From NCBI GenBank assembly GCA_039184055.1, contig JBCDBH010000021.1, positions 1 to 31,365 of the forward strand: DNA of 31,365 nucleotides, written 5' to 3'. The stretch's first letter is position 1. Each line of letters begins with the position of its first letter. Under the pieces are notes generated by a model, which saw only the letters and a program-made list of their open reading frames with translations, was not told the DNA's origin and ran no database searches. Below, piece after piece: positions 15,401-23,542 of this stretch. Position numbers and translations under genes: made by a program. Origin of the DNA: JBCDBH01 sp039184055 (GTDB lineage: Bacteria; Acidobacteriota; Thermoanaerobaculia; Multivoradales; J023).

Positions 15401-16848
15401 GACGTCTCCAATCGCGGCCATACCGCCGCCGCGACACGGCTCGGTGACACATCGGCGGGAGTTTCCAAATCGACATGGACCACTTCGAGCGCGACCCGCT
15501 CGGCGACGCCGTCCCACGATCGTCGTCGGGTAGCCAAACGAGGATCGTCGAAGCTTCGCGCTCCGAGTCGACGGGCATGCGGCCCGCCGTCGACCAGCAT
15601 CACCAGCATCTGCCCATCCGCCGTCTCGTCACGCACGCGACGCAGCACCTCACCATGCACTTCGACCTCCGGAGTCTGCGCGGCGGAAAAGAGCACGACG
15701 CGTGCCCGCACTCCATCTCCATCCCCCACCGTCCACTCGTCGCCATAGCCGAGCGACGACGAGATACGCACTTCGGCGCGCGCGCCAAAGACATCGTGGA
15801 GAACGTCACGCAACCCGGTCACCGCCAGCTCCGACGGCCGATAGCTGAACGGCAACACCACCACCTGACGCGCATCCGTCGCCACCGACGCACGCAACCG
15901 CCGCACATAGGCATCGTCGAGCGCCACCTCGAGACGACGCCGACGCGCCACCCGCGCGCTTTCGAGACCGATCAACACCACGCGCGGCACCCCCACGAAC
16001 AACAGCGCGGTCACCGCCCACAGATGAATCCATGGCCCGGCGTCGCCGGTCGCTGGCGCCTCGAGCAATGACGCGTCGGGCACCACCGTCCCGAGCACAA
16101 GAGCCGCCGATCCGAGCACCGTGTCGAGCAGCCGTTGCACCGCCGTCGCATCGAGAAACGTGCTCTCCCACGACGCCTGATACGCCAGGACCAAACCACG
16201 GACATACATCCCCGCCACCGCGCCGAGCACCGTCATCAGCGCCCCGACGTGGAGCAGCCGTCGGATACGCGCCACGGCCAACGGCGTCACCAGCGGCAAC
16301 CAGCGCTCGAGATAACCATCCACGACCCGCTCGACCAGCGTCTCGTCACCGTCGCTCGCCAGCCGATCGGTCATCTTGCTCACCCATCGACGCACCAATG
16401 ATCGCCACACCTTCAGCAACCGTGGAAGCCCGGGAGCCAAGGGCAACAGCGCGCGAATCGCCAACAGCGCCAGACTCAGCACATTCCACGCGATCAACAC
16501 CAGAAGCGGCACCGCCAAGACGTGGATCTGCTTCGACGGCCCGAGCGCATTCGTCGCCAGCCCGACGACCAGCGTCACCACGACTGTCGGCACGAGCAGC
16601 CCGCGACCGAGATCGGTCAGCCGCATCATCCAACCCAACCAGCCGTGACGCGTCTTCAAACGCTCCAGCACCTGACGCGCCCGGGTCGCGACAAAGCGGC
16701 CGTCATCTTCGATCGACTCACACGCCCGGCTCGCCTCGCGACGCTCGTCGAGCGGCACCCAATCGCCACGTCGATCGTTCTCCTCGACCACGTGGACGAA
16801 AACGGCGGGTTGGGCCTCGGAAACAGAATAGGTGTACACGTCAGGCAT
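15397..16848 (-). CDS. DUF2868 domain membrane protein
   Basis: 483 residues from ATG 16848 (a TTG at 16866 is the alternative). The start region of the domain, ALGPSKQIHVLAVPLLVLIAWN, matches the DUF2868 pattern. Membrane segments are visible at about residues 85-103, 109-135, 205-225 and 285-305, with a cytoplasmic N-terminus and a C-terminal soluble domain of about 170 residues that contains Rossmann-like strands (VVVLPFSY, ARVVLFSAA, LVMLVDGG). Its stop overlaps the GTPase start (GTGA, 15397-15400). The gene starts only 27 nt beyond the hairpin that ends the subtilase gene. DUF2868 and DUF3482 probably form a membrane-GTPase complex; the role is not known. Confidence 0.85.
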   Translation of the reverse strand: MPDVYTYSVSEAQPAVFVHVVEENDRRGDWVPLDERREASRACESIEDDGRFVATRARQVLERLKTRHGWLGWMMRLTDLGRGLLVPTVVVTLVVGLATNALGPSKQIHVLAVPLLVLIAWNVLSLALLAIRALLPLAPGLPRLLKVWRSLVRRWVSKMTDRLASDGDETLVERVVDGYLERWLPLVTPLAVARIRRLLHVGALMTVLGAVAGMYVRGLVLAYQASWESTFLDATAVQRLLDTVLGSAALVLGTVVPDASLLEAPATGDAGPWIHLWAVTALLFVGVPRVVLIGLESARVARRRRLEVALDDAYVRRLRASVATDARQVVVLPFSYRPSELAVTGLRDVLHDVFGARAEVRISSSLGYGDEWTVGDGDGVRARVVLFSAAQTPEVEVHGEVLRRVRDETADGQMLVMLVDGGPHARRLGARSFDDPRLATRRRSWDGVAERVALEVVHVDLETPADVSPSRVAAAVWPRLETS

Positions 16849-16862
16849 TGTAGCCCTAGGAG

Positions 16863-16902
16863 CCAAAACGAAACGAGCAGCGGCGATGTCTCGCCGCTGC
16901 TC
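16863..16902 (-). terminator. Intrinsic terminator of the subtilase gene
   Basis: On the minus strand: GAGCAGCGGCGA, loop GACA, TCGCCGCTGCTC (plus coordinates 16902-16875), then GTTTCGTTTT. A perfect 12-bp GC-rich stem followed by a T-rich tract, 24 nt after the subtilase stop. Confidence 0.85.
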
Positions 16903-16925
16903 TCGCTCGCTCGCACCGAGTGCGG

Positions 16926-19922
16926 TCAGTCGTCGTAGATCGAGACAAGATTGACGTTGTCGACCTTGCCACCGCCTTCGACCGCCACGCGCATGTGAAA
17001 GCCCGCGTGGGTGATCAGCGGCGCCGAACCGAGGATTTCGTCCGCCACGATCACTCCGCCGATTCGAGCGAGGACTCGCCGCGTCGCCGTATGGTAGCGA
17101 ATGCTCACGGGCACAACCTCACTGGACGACACATCGACGGAGCCCGAGGCGACGGTCGTCGACAAGCCGTCGGTATGTAACGACCAGTTTCCCGATTCGC
17201 GCAGAATCAACCATAGCGAACCCGACGTCCAAAACTTGCCACCTGGTGCCTGGGTGAACCCGGCACCGATCCAGTTGACGCCATCGACATCGAGATCCGC
17301 CCCAAAGGTCAGAATTCGATCGCCGAGATGACCTGTCGGGTCGAACGGCACGGTCGCGATCGCTTCATCGTCTTGCACACGACCTCTGACGACCGTCGCG
17401 CCGGGTCGAGCTGACCACGTGCTCCCGCCCACTGTCGTTTGCCGACCGTCGAGAGCGCCCGAACCAATGAACGAGTCCGAGAGCACGACCGTCGCATCGG
17501 CGTGAACCGCGAAATCGTCGACTCGCGCTTGGTGCGCCGCCCGATACATGTGGAATCCAGCATGAGAAATCACCGGAGTCGATGTCAGGGTCGTGATCTC
17601 CACGACGACACCGTTGAGCACATACTCCACCACCTGACTCGCCGTGTGGTAGCGCACCTCGATCGCATGAGGACCGGAAGCCGGTGGATTCGGAATCGCA
17701 CCCGCACCGACCGACTCACCTTCGGCAAACGCGGTGTACTGACCATTCGACCTGACCAAGACCCAGATCTTGCTCCCGGCCCAATACGCTTGAGTGGCGC
17801 TGTCGGCGAACCCGACCCCTATCCACTCGGCGTTCTTGGGCTCGGCGTCAGCGGTGATTCGGAGCGTTGTCGTTCCACTCAGCACGAGGGGATCGATCGG
17901 CACGCCCGCGATCGCGGAGCTATCGATCACCGTGCCACCGGCGAGCTGCGCCCCTGGCTCAGCGTTCCATGTCACCGCTCCTTCCTCGGTGAGTCGTCCG
18001 TCCAGCGGACCTTGACCCGAGAACGAGTCGACGATGCGGATATCCGGTGGCGTGATCTCGACGTAGACCGTAGCCGAGTCGGTAAGACCACAGTCATCCT
18101 CGATCGTGTAGGGAAAACTGTCGGTGCCGACAAAGCCCGACGGCGGCGTGTAGTAGATCCCACCGACACGAAAATCGGCCGTTCCTCCCTGCGAGGTCGG
18201 CTTGCTCATCGGGACGACTCGCAACCATCCACCTTCCGGATCTTCGTCGTTGCTTAGGATCACACCGTAACCGATCGATATCGGATCGTCGACAGTCGTT
18301 TCGAGATAGTCGTCTCGAGCGATCGGAGATTGGTTTCCCACACAGCTCGCACCGTCCCCCAAGAGCCGAGCATTGAGAAGCAGATTCGGCGAGCCGTCAC
18401 CGATGTAGTAGGAGCTCGTCGAATCATCGTCGAGAACACCATGGACCGCGCCGCCGAGAATCGCCGCTTTGACCTCCGCCGGTGTAGCGTTCGGATGATC
18501 GGCGAGATAAAGCGCCACCGCTCCGGTGACGTGGGGCGCCGCCATCGAGGTGCCGCTCACTCGCCTACTGTCGGCGCTGCCGGTGTTAGCGGCCGAGAGG
18601 ATGTGCGCGGCTGGCGCCCAGACATCGACACACGGTCCCGAGTTCGAGCCGCAGTCCCGATAGTTCGAGCAGAGATCATGCGAAGGATCGTCGATCTCGC
18701 GAATCCACCGACCATCGGTCTCCTGAGACATCGCACCACCGAGGGGACGGTTGACGTCCGTGCCACCAACCACGATCACGCCGTGGTCGAGCTCAGGTAC
18801 CGCCCCGAGGCTGCGGACACACGCATCACCCGACGCGTCGTTGTGATTGCCGGCGGACTGGACAAGCACCAAACCAGCGTCGAGCAAGCCCGTAGCGGCG
18901 GTGATCACCGCCGGGGTGTTGAAGATACTGTTGTTTGCACCGCTGAGATTCACCACGCCGGGTCCGATGTGCTCGGGATGATTGCCGTGCTCCCGCACGA
19001 TCCAGTTCATCGCGGCGGCGAGTGTCTCAGGCATGCCACCTTGAACGCTGGAATCACAAAAATCGTAGAACACCACCGGATGCAGAATGACCTCTTTGGC
19101 GACGCCAAACGTCGCACCACCGATGATGCCGGCAACGTGAGTACCATGACCGTTGCCCGCGCAATCATGAGTGTCACCGTCCGGAACCGCGACGTTGACG
19201 CCCCGACTAATCCGTGTGCCCTCGGGCAGGCTCGGATCCAGAAACTCGACGTGGCCGGGGTGAATACCCGTATCGATCGTGTAGACGTGAACTCGAGTGC
19301 CAGCGGTCTGACCCGTGGCATCAAAGACGTAACGTTCATCGCGCGGTAGATTCACCTGGTCGATACGATCGAGACCCCAGTTGTCGACGCAGTCGTATCC
19401 CGAGGTTCTCGGGTCGGGGTTGGGGCAATCGAGGATCTGTGGCGATCCCGCCGTGCTGCTGGAGATGCTCACCGTAGGTCCCGCCGATTCGGCACCGAAG
19501 ATCGAGGCGTCTGCGATCGTGAAGACCTGCTCGACGAACGCGACCGCTGGATCAGCGGCGAGCTTGCGCACCTCGTCGTCGCCGATCCGAATCGAGAAAC
19601 CACGTAGGGCATGCTCCCAAGTACGCTCGACCGCTCCACCGTGCCGGTTCACCAGCCGCTGGGCGAGCTCGGGGACCGACAGCAGGCTGGATACCGAATC
19701 GTCCGGGGCGCGCGTGACGTCGTCGGCGAGCACGACGATGTAGTGTCCCGCGACACCGTTGGTCTCCGCCAAGATCAGCTTGTCGGCTTCGCGCGCCATC
19801 AGTGTGGTGGCGAAGCCGGTCAAGAAGAGGAGAACCAGAAACACGCGGCCGACGTTTGCGGTCGACCACAAACGGGTTGTGTGCACAGCGGACACACGGG
19901 TTCCGATAGATTTTTCTTGCAT
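16926..19922 (-). CDS. Secreted subtilisin-like serine protease with duplicated C-terminal module
   Basis: 998 residues from ATG 19922, with GGGAGGGAG 4 nt upstream (the frame is open to 19976 but without this site). Order: signal peptide (about 1-42, hydrophobic core VGRVFLVLLFLTGF); inhibitor I9-type propeptide (about 58-136, YIVVLADD...AVAFVEQV); S8 catalytic domain with Asp217 (TIDTGI), His259 (GHGTHVAG), oxyanion Asn359 (QSAGN) and Ser459 (GTSMAAPH); a cadherin-like/Big_9 domain (about 530-625, ending in EDDCGLTDSATVYVEI); then two related modules, 628-808 and 812-995, each running from DSF.G.G.LDGR to ...HAGFHM. Proteinase K-like subfamily S8. It is expected outside the cytoplasm, with the C-terminal modules possibly binding carbohydrate or substrate. 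Separated by terminators from its neighbours. Confidence 0.95.
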   Translation of the reverse strand: MQEKSIGTRVSAVHTTRLWSTANVGRVFLVLLFLTGFATTLMAREADKLILAETNGVAGHYIVVLADDVTRAPDDSVSSLLSVPELAQRLVNRHGGAVERTWEHALRGFSIRIGDDEVRKLAADPAVAFVEQVFTIADASIFGAESAGPTVSISSSTAGSPQILDCPNPDPRTSGYDCVDNWGLDRIDQVNLPRDERYVFDATGQTAGTRVHVYTIDTGIHPGHVEFLDPSLPEGTRISRGVNVAVPDGDTHDCAGNGHGTHVAGIIGGATFGVAKEVILHPVVFYDFCDSSVQGGMPETLAAAMNWIVREHGNHPEHIGPGVVNLSGANNSIFNTPAVITAATGLLDAGLVLVQSAGNHNDASGDACVRSLGAVPELDHGVIVVGGTDVNRPLGGAMSQETDGRWIREIDDPSHDLCSNYRDCGSNSGPCVDVWAPAAHILSAANTGSADSRRVSGTSMAAPHVTGAVALYLADHPNATPAEVKAAILGGAVHGVLDDDSTSSYYIGDGSPNLLLNARLLGDGASCVGNQSPIARDDYLETTVDDPISIGYGVILSNDEDPEGGWLRVVPMSKPTSQGGTADFRVGGIYYTPPSGFVGTDSFPYTIEDDCGLTDSATVYVEITPPDIRIVDSFSGQGPLDGRLTEEGAVTWNAEPGAQLAGGTVIDSSAIAGVPIDPLVLSGTTTLRITADAEPKNAEWIGVGFADSATQAYWAGSKIWVLVRSNGQYTAFAEGESVGAGAIPNPPASGPHAIEVRYHTASQVVEYVLNGVVVEITTLTSTPVISHAGFHMYRAAHQARVDDFAVHADATVVLSDSFIGSGALDGRQTTVGGSTWSARPGATVVRGRVQDDEAIATVPFDPTGHLGDRILTFGADLDVDGVNWIGAGFTQAPGGKFWTSGSLWLILRESGNWSLHTDGLSTTVASGSVDVSSSEVVPVSIRYHTATRRVLARIGGVIVADEILGSAPLITHAGFHMRVAVEGGGKVDNVNLVSIYDD

Positions 19923-20052
19923 GAGACTCCCTCCCAACGAGAGTTCTGTTTCAAGGCATGAGAAGTCAACAATCACACCAAGCAGAGTTCTCTCTGCCTG
20001 TCGATTCTATTGGCGCTGCTGAGATGAAAAACGTTACACATAACGCGCCATT

Positions 20053-20067
20053 TGACGTGACACGTCA
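20053..20067. promoter_or_regulatory. Palindrome upstream of the subtilase gene
   Basis: TGACGTG-A-CACGTCA, perfect 7-bp arms, in the spacer between the ketosynthase stop and the subtilase start (about 130 bp upstream of ATG 19922). Its right part, GACACGTCACG (20059-20069), recurs at 28120-28130 upstream of the S33 peptidase gene. Confidence 0.45.
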
Positions 20068-20085
20068 CGTTTCCATACACACTAG

Positions 20086-20138
20086 AAAAAAGAAAAAGAG
20101 GCGGGCCTGTATATCTCACCAAACGCCGGGCAGGTGAG
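20086..20138 (-). terminator. Weak terminator-like element after the ketosynthase gene
   Basis: On the minus strand CTCACC (20138-20133), 12-nt loop, GGTGAG (20120-20115), then, after a GC-rich stretch, a T-rich tract (TCTTTTTCTTTTTTCT, about 20101-20086). The stem is only 6 bp, so efficiency is doubtful. Confidence 0.35.
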
Positions 20139-20147
20139 GTATGCGGG

Positions 20148-21758
20148 CTAAGCGCTCTTCTTCGCCTTCTCCACCGTGGCTTCGAGCACCTGTGCCGGCC
20201 ACGGGCGGGAGATGACGCAAGCGTTGATCCCGCCGACACCCATGGACATTTTGCCGATGGTGCCGTCAGGCGCGGGGCAGGCGGTGTCGAAGGCGAAGCG
20301 CTGGTGGACGCCTTCGATTTCGCTGTTGAGGTGATCGCGTGACAGGGGAGTGGGAAAGATCTCACCACGAGCATGACCGAGGTATTGGGCGGTGAGCTCC
20401 CAGCCACCACCGGCGGCCATGCCGTGACCGAAGGTGCCTTTGCGCGCGGTGACGAGGACGTCGTCGGGCATCATGGCGCGAACCATTTCGACTTCGTTGT
20501 AGTCACCGGGTGTCGCGGTGGCGTGCATGTCCCAGCTGACGATGTCGTCGGGCTGGGTGCCGGCGGCCGCGAAGGCCTGACGCATGGCTTCGGTGGGACC
20601 TTCTTTGGAGGGGGTGATGATGTGGTCGGCGTCGGAGGTGACACCGACTGCGAGAGGCTCGAGCCCGAGGGGGCGGAAGCCACGCGCCTGCATGGCGTCG
20701 AGCGCACCGACGATCCACACCACCGAGCCCCCGGCGATGTGGGTGCCACGCAAGCCGGTGAGCGGTAGCGAGGGCACGCCATCGGCGGCGAGCACGCGGG
20801 CGTTGTAGAAGGCGCTGACGGTGAGGGGATGCGGTGCCGGGTCGGTGGCGCCGACCACCACGGCGTCGGCCTGATCGGCGCGGATCGCGTCGATGGCATA
20901 GCGTAGGGAGACGCCAAAGGTGGAGCACGCCGCGACCGGGGCGATGGCGCTTCCGGTGATGTTGCCGAGCATCGAAATCTGCGCCGCCGAGATGTTGGCG
21001 ATATTCCACAGCAGATTGGGCGAAACGGCGGTCCAGGGAGGCTCGGGGCAGCCACAGCTCTGCTGGAGCTTGCGACGACGTCGCGACTTTTCTTTGAGCG
21101 CGACGAGCTTGCCGGATTCGACGTCGCCCTCGACGCCGATCGATTCGATTTCCCGAAGCTCGTCGAGATAGGCACGGAGCTCTTCCGAGCGTTCACTCCA
21201 GAAGGTCCACCAAGCGTCTTCGGCTTCGAGATGGCCTTCACCGTTTGGCACGGTGTCGGGATCGGCAGGAATGTCGGCGTCGAGACTCGATGGATCCTCA
21301 CGCCAGGTCTTCAAGACACGGTTGTTCTCGGGCGCCGCCCAAAACCGATTCCATCGCCGCTGCGCATGGTAGAAACGGAGCGATTGCTCGTAGCTGGTCT
21401 GAAGATCACCGAGGCCGGTGCCGATCAGGACATGGGCACGGGTACCGAGACGGGTGAGCTCTTTCTCGATCCCAGGATTCTGTTCGAGCGCCTGGATGAA
21501 CGAGCCGATGGCGTATTGCACCGGCTGTCCGAGCTTGGTCTCGACCTGGGAAAAGCGGTTGGGCTTGAAACGCTCATCGAACCACGGCCGATAGCGTTCG
21601 AGATCGAATGCGGGCTGACCGACGAGAAAATTATCGGGCCCGAAACCGTTGAATGGCGTCAGCCAACTCTCACTGCTTGTCAGATTGCGGGCGAAGCTGT
21701 CGATGTTCGGTGAGCGGGGCGCGACGATACCCCAACCAAAAATACCCACTCTGCGCAA
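20148..21758 (-). CDS. Beta-ketoacyl synthase-like (thiolase-fold) protein with large insertion
   Basis: 536 residues from TTG 21758, with AAGGAG 7 nt upstream overlapping the previous stop; an upstream ATG (21941) lies inside the SGNH gene and lacks a site. It condenses acyl and malonyl thioesters in known relatives. Catalytic Cys278 is in AACSTFGVS, a His in SWDMHATATPGD and a second His in ARKGTFGHGMAAGG, so the Cys-His-His triad of FabF/KAS II is present. Between the first domain half and the active Cys is an insertion of about 110 residues (about 130-245), Trp-, Asp/Glu- and Lys/Arg-rich, with a CGCPEP motif at its end, absent from normal FabF (about 410 residues). No acyl carrier protein is nearby. 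A special fatty-acid or polyketide-like role is possible. Confidence 0.85.
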   Translation of the reverse strand: MRRVGIFGWGIVAPRSPNIDSFARNLTSSESWLTPFNGFGPDNFLVGQPAFDLERYRPWFDERFKPNRFSQVETKLGQPVQYAIGSFIQALEQNPGIEKELTRLGTRAHVLIGTGLGDLQTSYEQSLRFYHAQRRWNRFWAAPENNRVLKTWREDPSSLDADIPADPDTVPNGEGHLEAEDAWWTFWSERSEELRAYLDELREIESIGVEGDVESGKLVALKEKSRRRRKLQQSCGCPEPPWTAVSPNLLWNIANISAAQISMLGNITGSAIAPVAACSTFGVSLRYAIDAIRADQADAVVVGATDPAPHPLTVSAFYNARVLAADGVPSLPLTGLRGTHIAGGSVVWIVGALDAMQARGFRPLGLEPLAVGVTSDADHIITPSKEGPTEAMRQAFAAAGTQPDDIVSWDMHATATPGDYNEVEMVRAMMPDDVLVTARKGTFGHGMAAGGGWELTAQYLGHARGEIFPTPLSRDHLNSEIEGVHQRFAFDTACPAPDGTIGKMSMGVGGINACVISRPWPAQVLEATVEKAKKSA

Positions 21759-21769
21759 AGTCGCTCTCC

Positions 21770-23542
21770 TTATCGCGGTCGATCGGCGGTCTTGGATGTA
21801 CTGGGCCGATACCGCTGCACGGGTGCTTGCTTGTGCCGCGACGCGGCACGATCCGCTTGAATCGATGAGTGTACCAAAGTAGATGGACGGCTTAGACCCG
21901 TCGATCCGTGCCACGACTCCGACAGGTAGCCCCTGCCGCAACGCGGCGCTTCACGTGTCGGGGCGAAGAGGGACGCGATCTCGGCCCCGGCGCATTGCGC
22001 GCCGAGCTCGGTGAAGTGGACGTCGTCCCAGAAAAGCTCGACGTCACCGTCCATCACCGGGGCGAGATCGACCAGGGCGACGGACCCCCCCGGACGTTCA
22101 GCGCCATCGGCGGTTCGTCGGTGTGCGTGTACCACCTTACGAAGCCGCTCATTGTAGAGATGCATCGCCCGGGACAGGGCCGCGGGCGACCAGCGCGCTT
22201 TGGGCGCTTCGTACGAACCGACGACGCCCATCCACAAGCGCGCGCGTGGCTCGGGCTCGAGATCGGCGCGCCACAACGCCGGCTGAGTCACCAACACCAG
22301 ATCGATCTCGAGCTCGGCCGCCGCCGCGATCAGCCGTTCGAGGTTCGCTTCGTAGACCTCGAGCGCCGGTTCGAGATCGGGTAGCTCGTCTCGTTCCTCG
22401 GGCGCGGCGCTCCAGCGATCACGCGCCGGCTGTGGATGCCGCGAATCGAGCGTCTCACGACCCCAACTCGATTCGGGACCACGATTGCGCCCGAGCCGGG
22501 CGGCGAGCTGATACCAAGCGAGGGAGCGCGGCCAGGGTTCAGGTGCGATCCGCAGCGGCGCGTCGAAAAAGCTCCGGGTCGCGAACAGCTCGACAGCGTC
22601 GGCGTTCTCGAGGCCGGGATTCCGACCGGGCCAGCGCAGAGCCGGAATGAGATCGTTCACGCCGACCAGCACCACCGCCACGTCGATGTCGAGCTGCGGC
22701 ACGAAACGACGCATCGCCCACACATGCTCACCGGCGCCAAACCCCGGACGACCGATCGAGCCACACCACGGTAGAAGCTCGTGACGTCGTTCCTCGAGGG
22801 TCGCGGCGAGACGCGCGCACCAGGTCTCAGTGTCATCGAGCCGCCGGTTGAGCGTCGTGCTGCCACCGATGGCGAGTATGCGCAATCGACCCTCGTCTTC
22901 TGGATACGACTCCGTGCCACGAATGCCCCAACCGTCGGTGGTGAGCCACGACGGTGGATCGATCCCGGTGATGATGTTGCTCGGCACGTCGACCTCGAAA
23001 CGAAGATCGGCGGGTAGCACCCGATAGGGACGCACGTCGTCGAGCAGCCGCAGAGCGACCTCACCGAGCCCCGCGGCGAAGACACAGCCCACCAGGACCG
23101 CCGCCAGATCACCTAGAGCACGGGTCCGACGCGGTGGAGCGAGCAAACCGGCGAAGGTGAGCACCGCACCCAGCCAGATCACCGTCAGACTGAGAAGAAA
23201 AAGCGGCGCGTCGAGCCACTCGGCGTAGAGCGAACCCAAAAGAGCGAGCGTCGCGATCCCGACCACGCCGAGCGCGGCCAGCAAGGCGAGCCAGCCGGCA
23301 TGACGACGCAGCGGTGCCGCGAGACCATGAAGACGCGCCGCGAGACGTCGGCGCCACCCCACCACCACCGCCAGAAACACCAGGGTCATGCCAGTGGCGA
23401 GTCCGAGAAGCGCGGCAAAGCTAGTCGAATACCGACCCAAAACCCGGCCGTTCTCACTCTGATGGCTGGCGAAGATCACGCTTAGCCCGAGGCCGCCGAG
23501 CACCAACAGCCACCAGCCGATGGTGACGAGACGGCTACGCAT
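21770..23542 (-). CDS. Membrane-anchored SGNH/GDSL-type hydrolase
   Basis: 590 residues. Starts at ATG 23542, overlapping the Elp3 stop by 8 nt (ATGCGTAG). Residues 1-165 hold five hydrophobic helices (about 6-25, 42-63, 82-105, 111-135, 145-165). The rest is an SGNH domain: block I ILAIGGSTT (Ser228), block III GVND (Asn296) and block V DDVHF (Asp506, His509), so the Ser-Asp-His triad is complete. Such membrane SGNH proteins act as esterases or O-acyl-modifying enzymes on envelope glycans or lipids, probably on the periplasmic side. A basic, Ser/Arg-rich tail of about 60 residues follows the usual domain end and runs to within 11 bp of the ketosynthase start; it may be translated read-through of a lost stop. 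Part of the elp3-SGNH-ketosynthase run. Confidence 0.85.
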   Translation of the reverse strand: MRSRLVTIGWWLLVLGGLGLSVIFASHQSENGRVLGRYSTSFAALLGLATGMTLVFLAVVVGWRRRLAARLHGLAAPLRRHAGWLALLAALGVVGIATLALLGSLYAEWLDAPLFLLSLTVIWLGAVLTFAGLLAPPRRTRALGDLAAVLVGCVFAAGLGEVALRLLDDVRPYRVLPADLRFEVDVPSNIITGIDPPSWLTTDGWGIRGTESYPEDEGRLRILAIGGSTTLNRRLDDTETWCARLAATLEERRHELLPWCGSIGRPGFGAGEHVWAMRRFVPQLDIDVAVVLVGVNDLIPALRWPGRNPGLENADAVELFATRSFFDAPLRIAPEPWPRSLAWYQLAARLGRNRGPESSWGRETLDSRHPQPARDRWSAAPEERDELPDLEPALEVYEANLERLIAAAAELEIDLVLVTQPALWRADLEPEPRARLWMGVVGSYEAPKARWSPAALSRAMHLYNERLRKVVHAHRRTADGAERPGGSVALVDLAPVMDGDVELFWDDVHFTELGAQCAGAEIASLFAPTREAPRCGRGYLSESWHGSTGLSRPSTLVHSSIQADRAASRHKQAPVQRYRPSTSKTADRPR

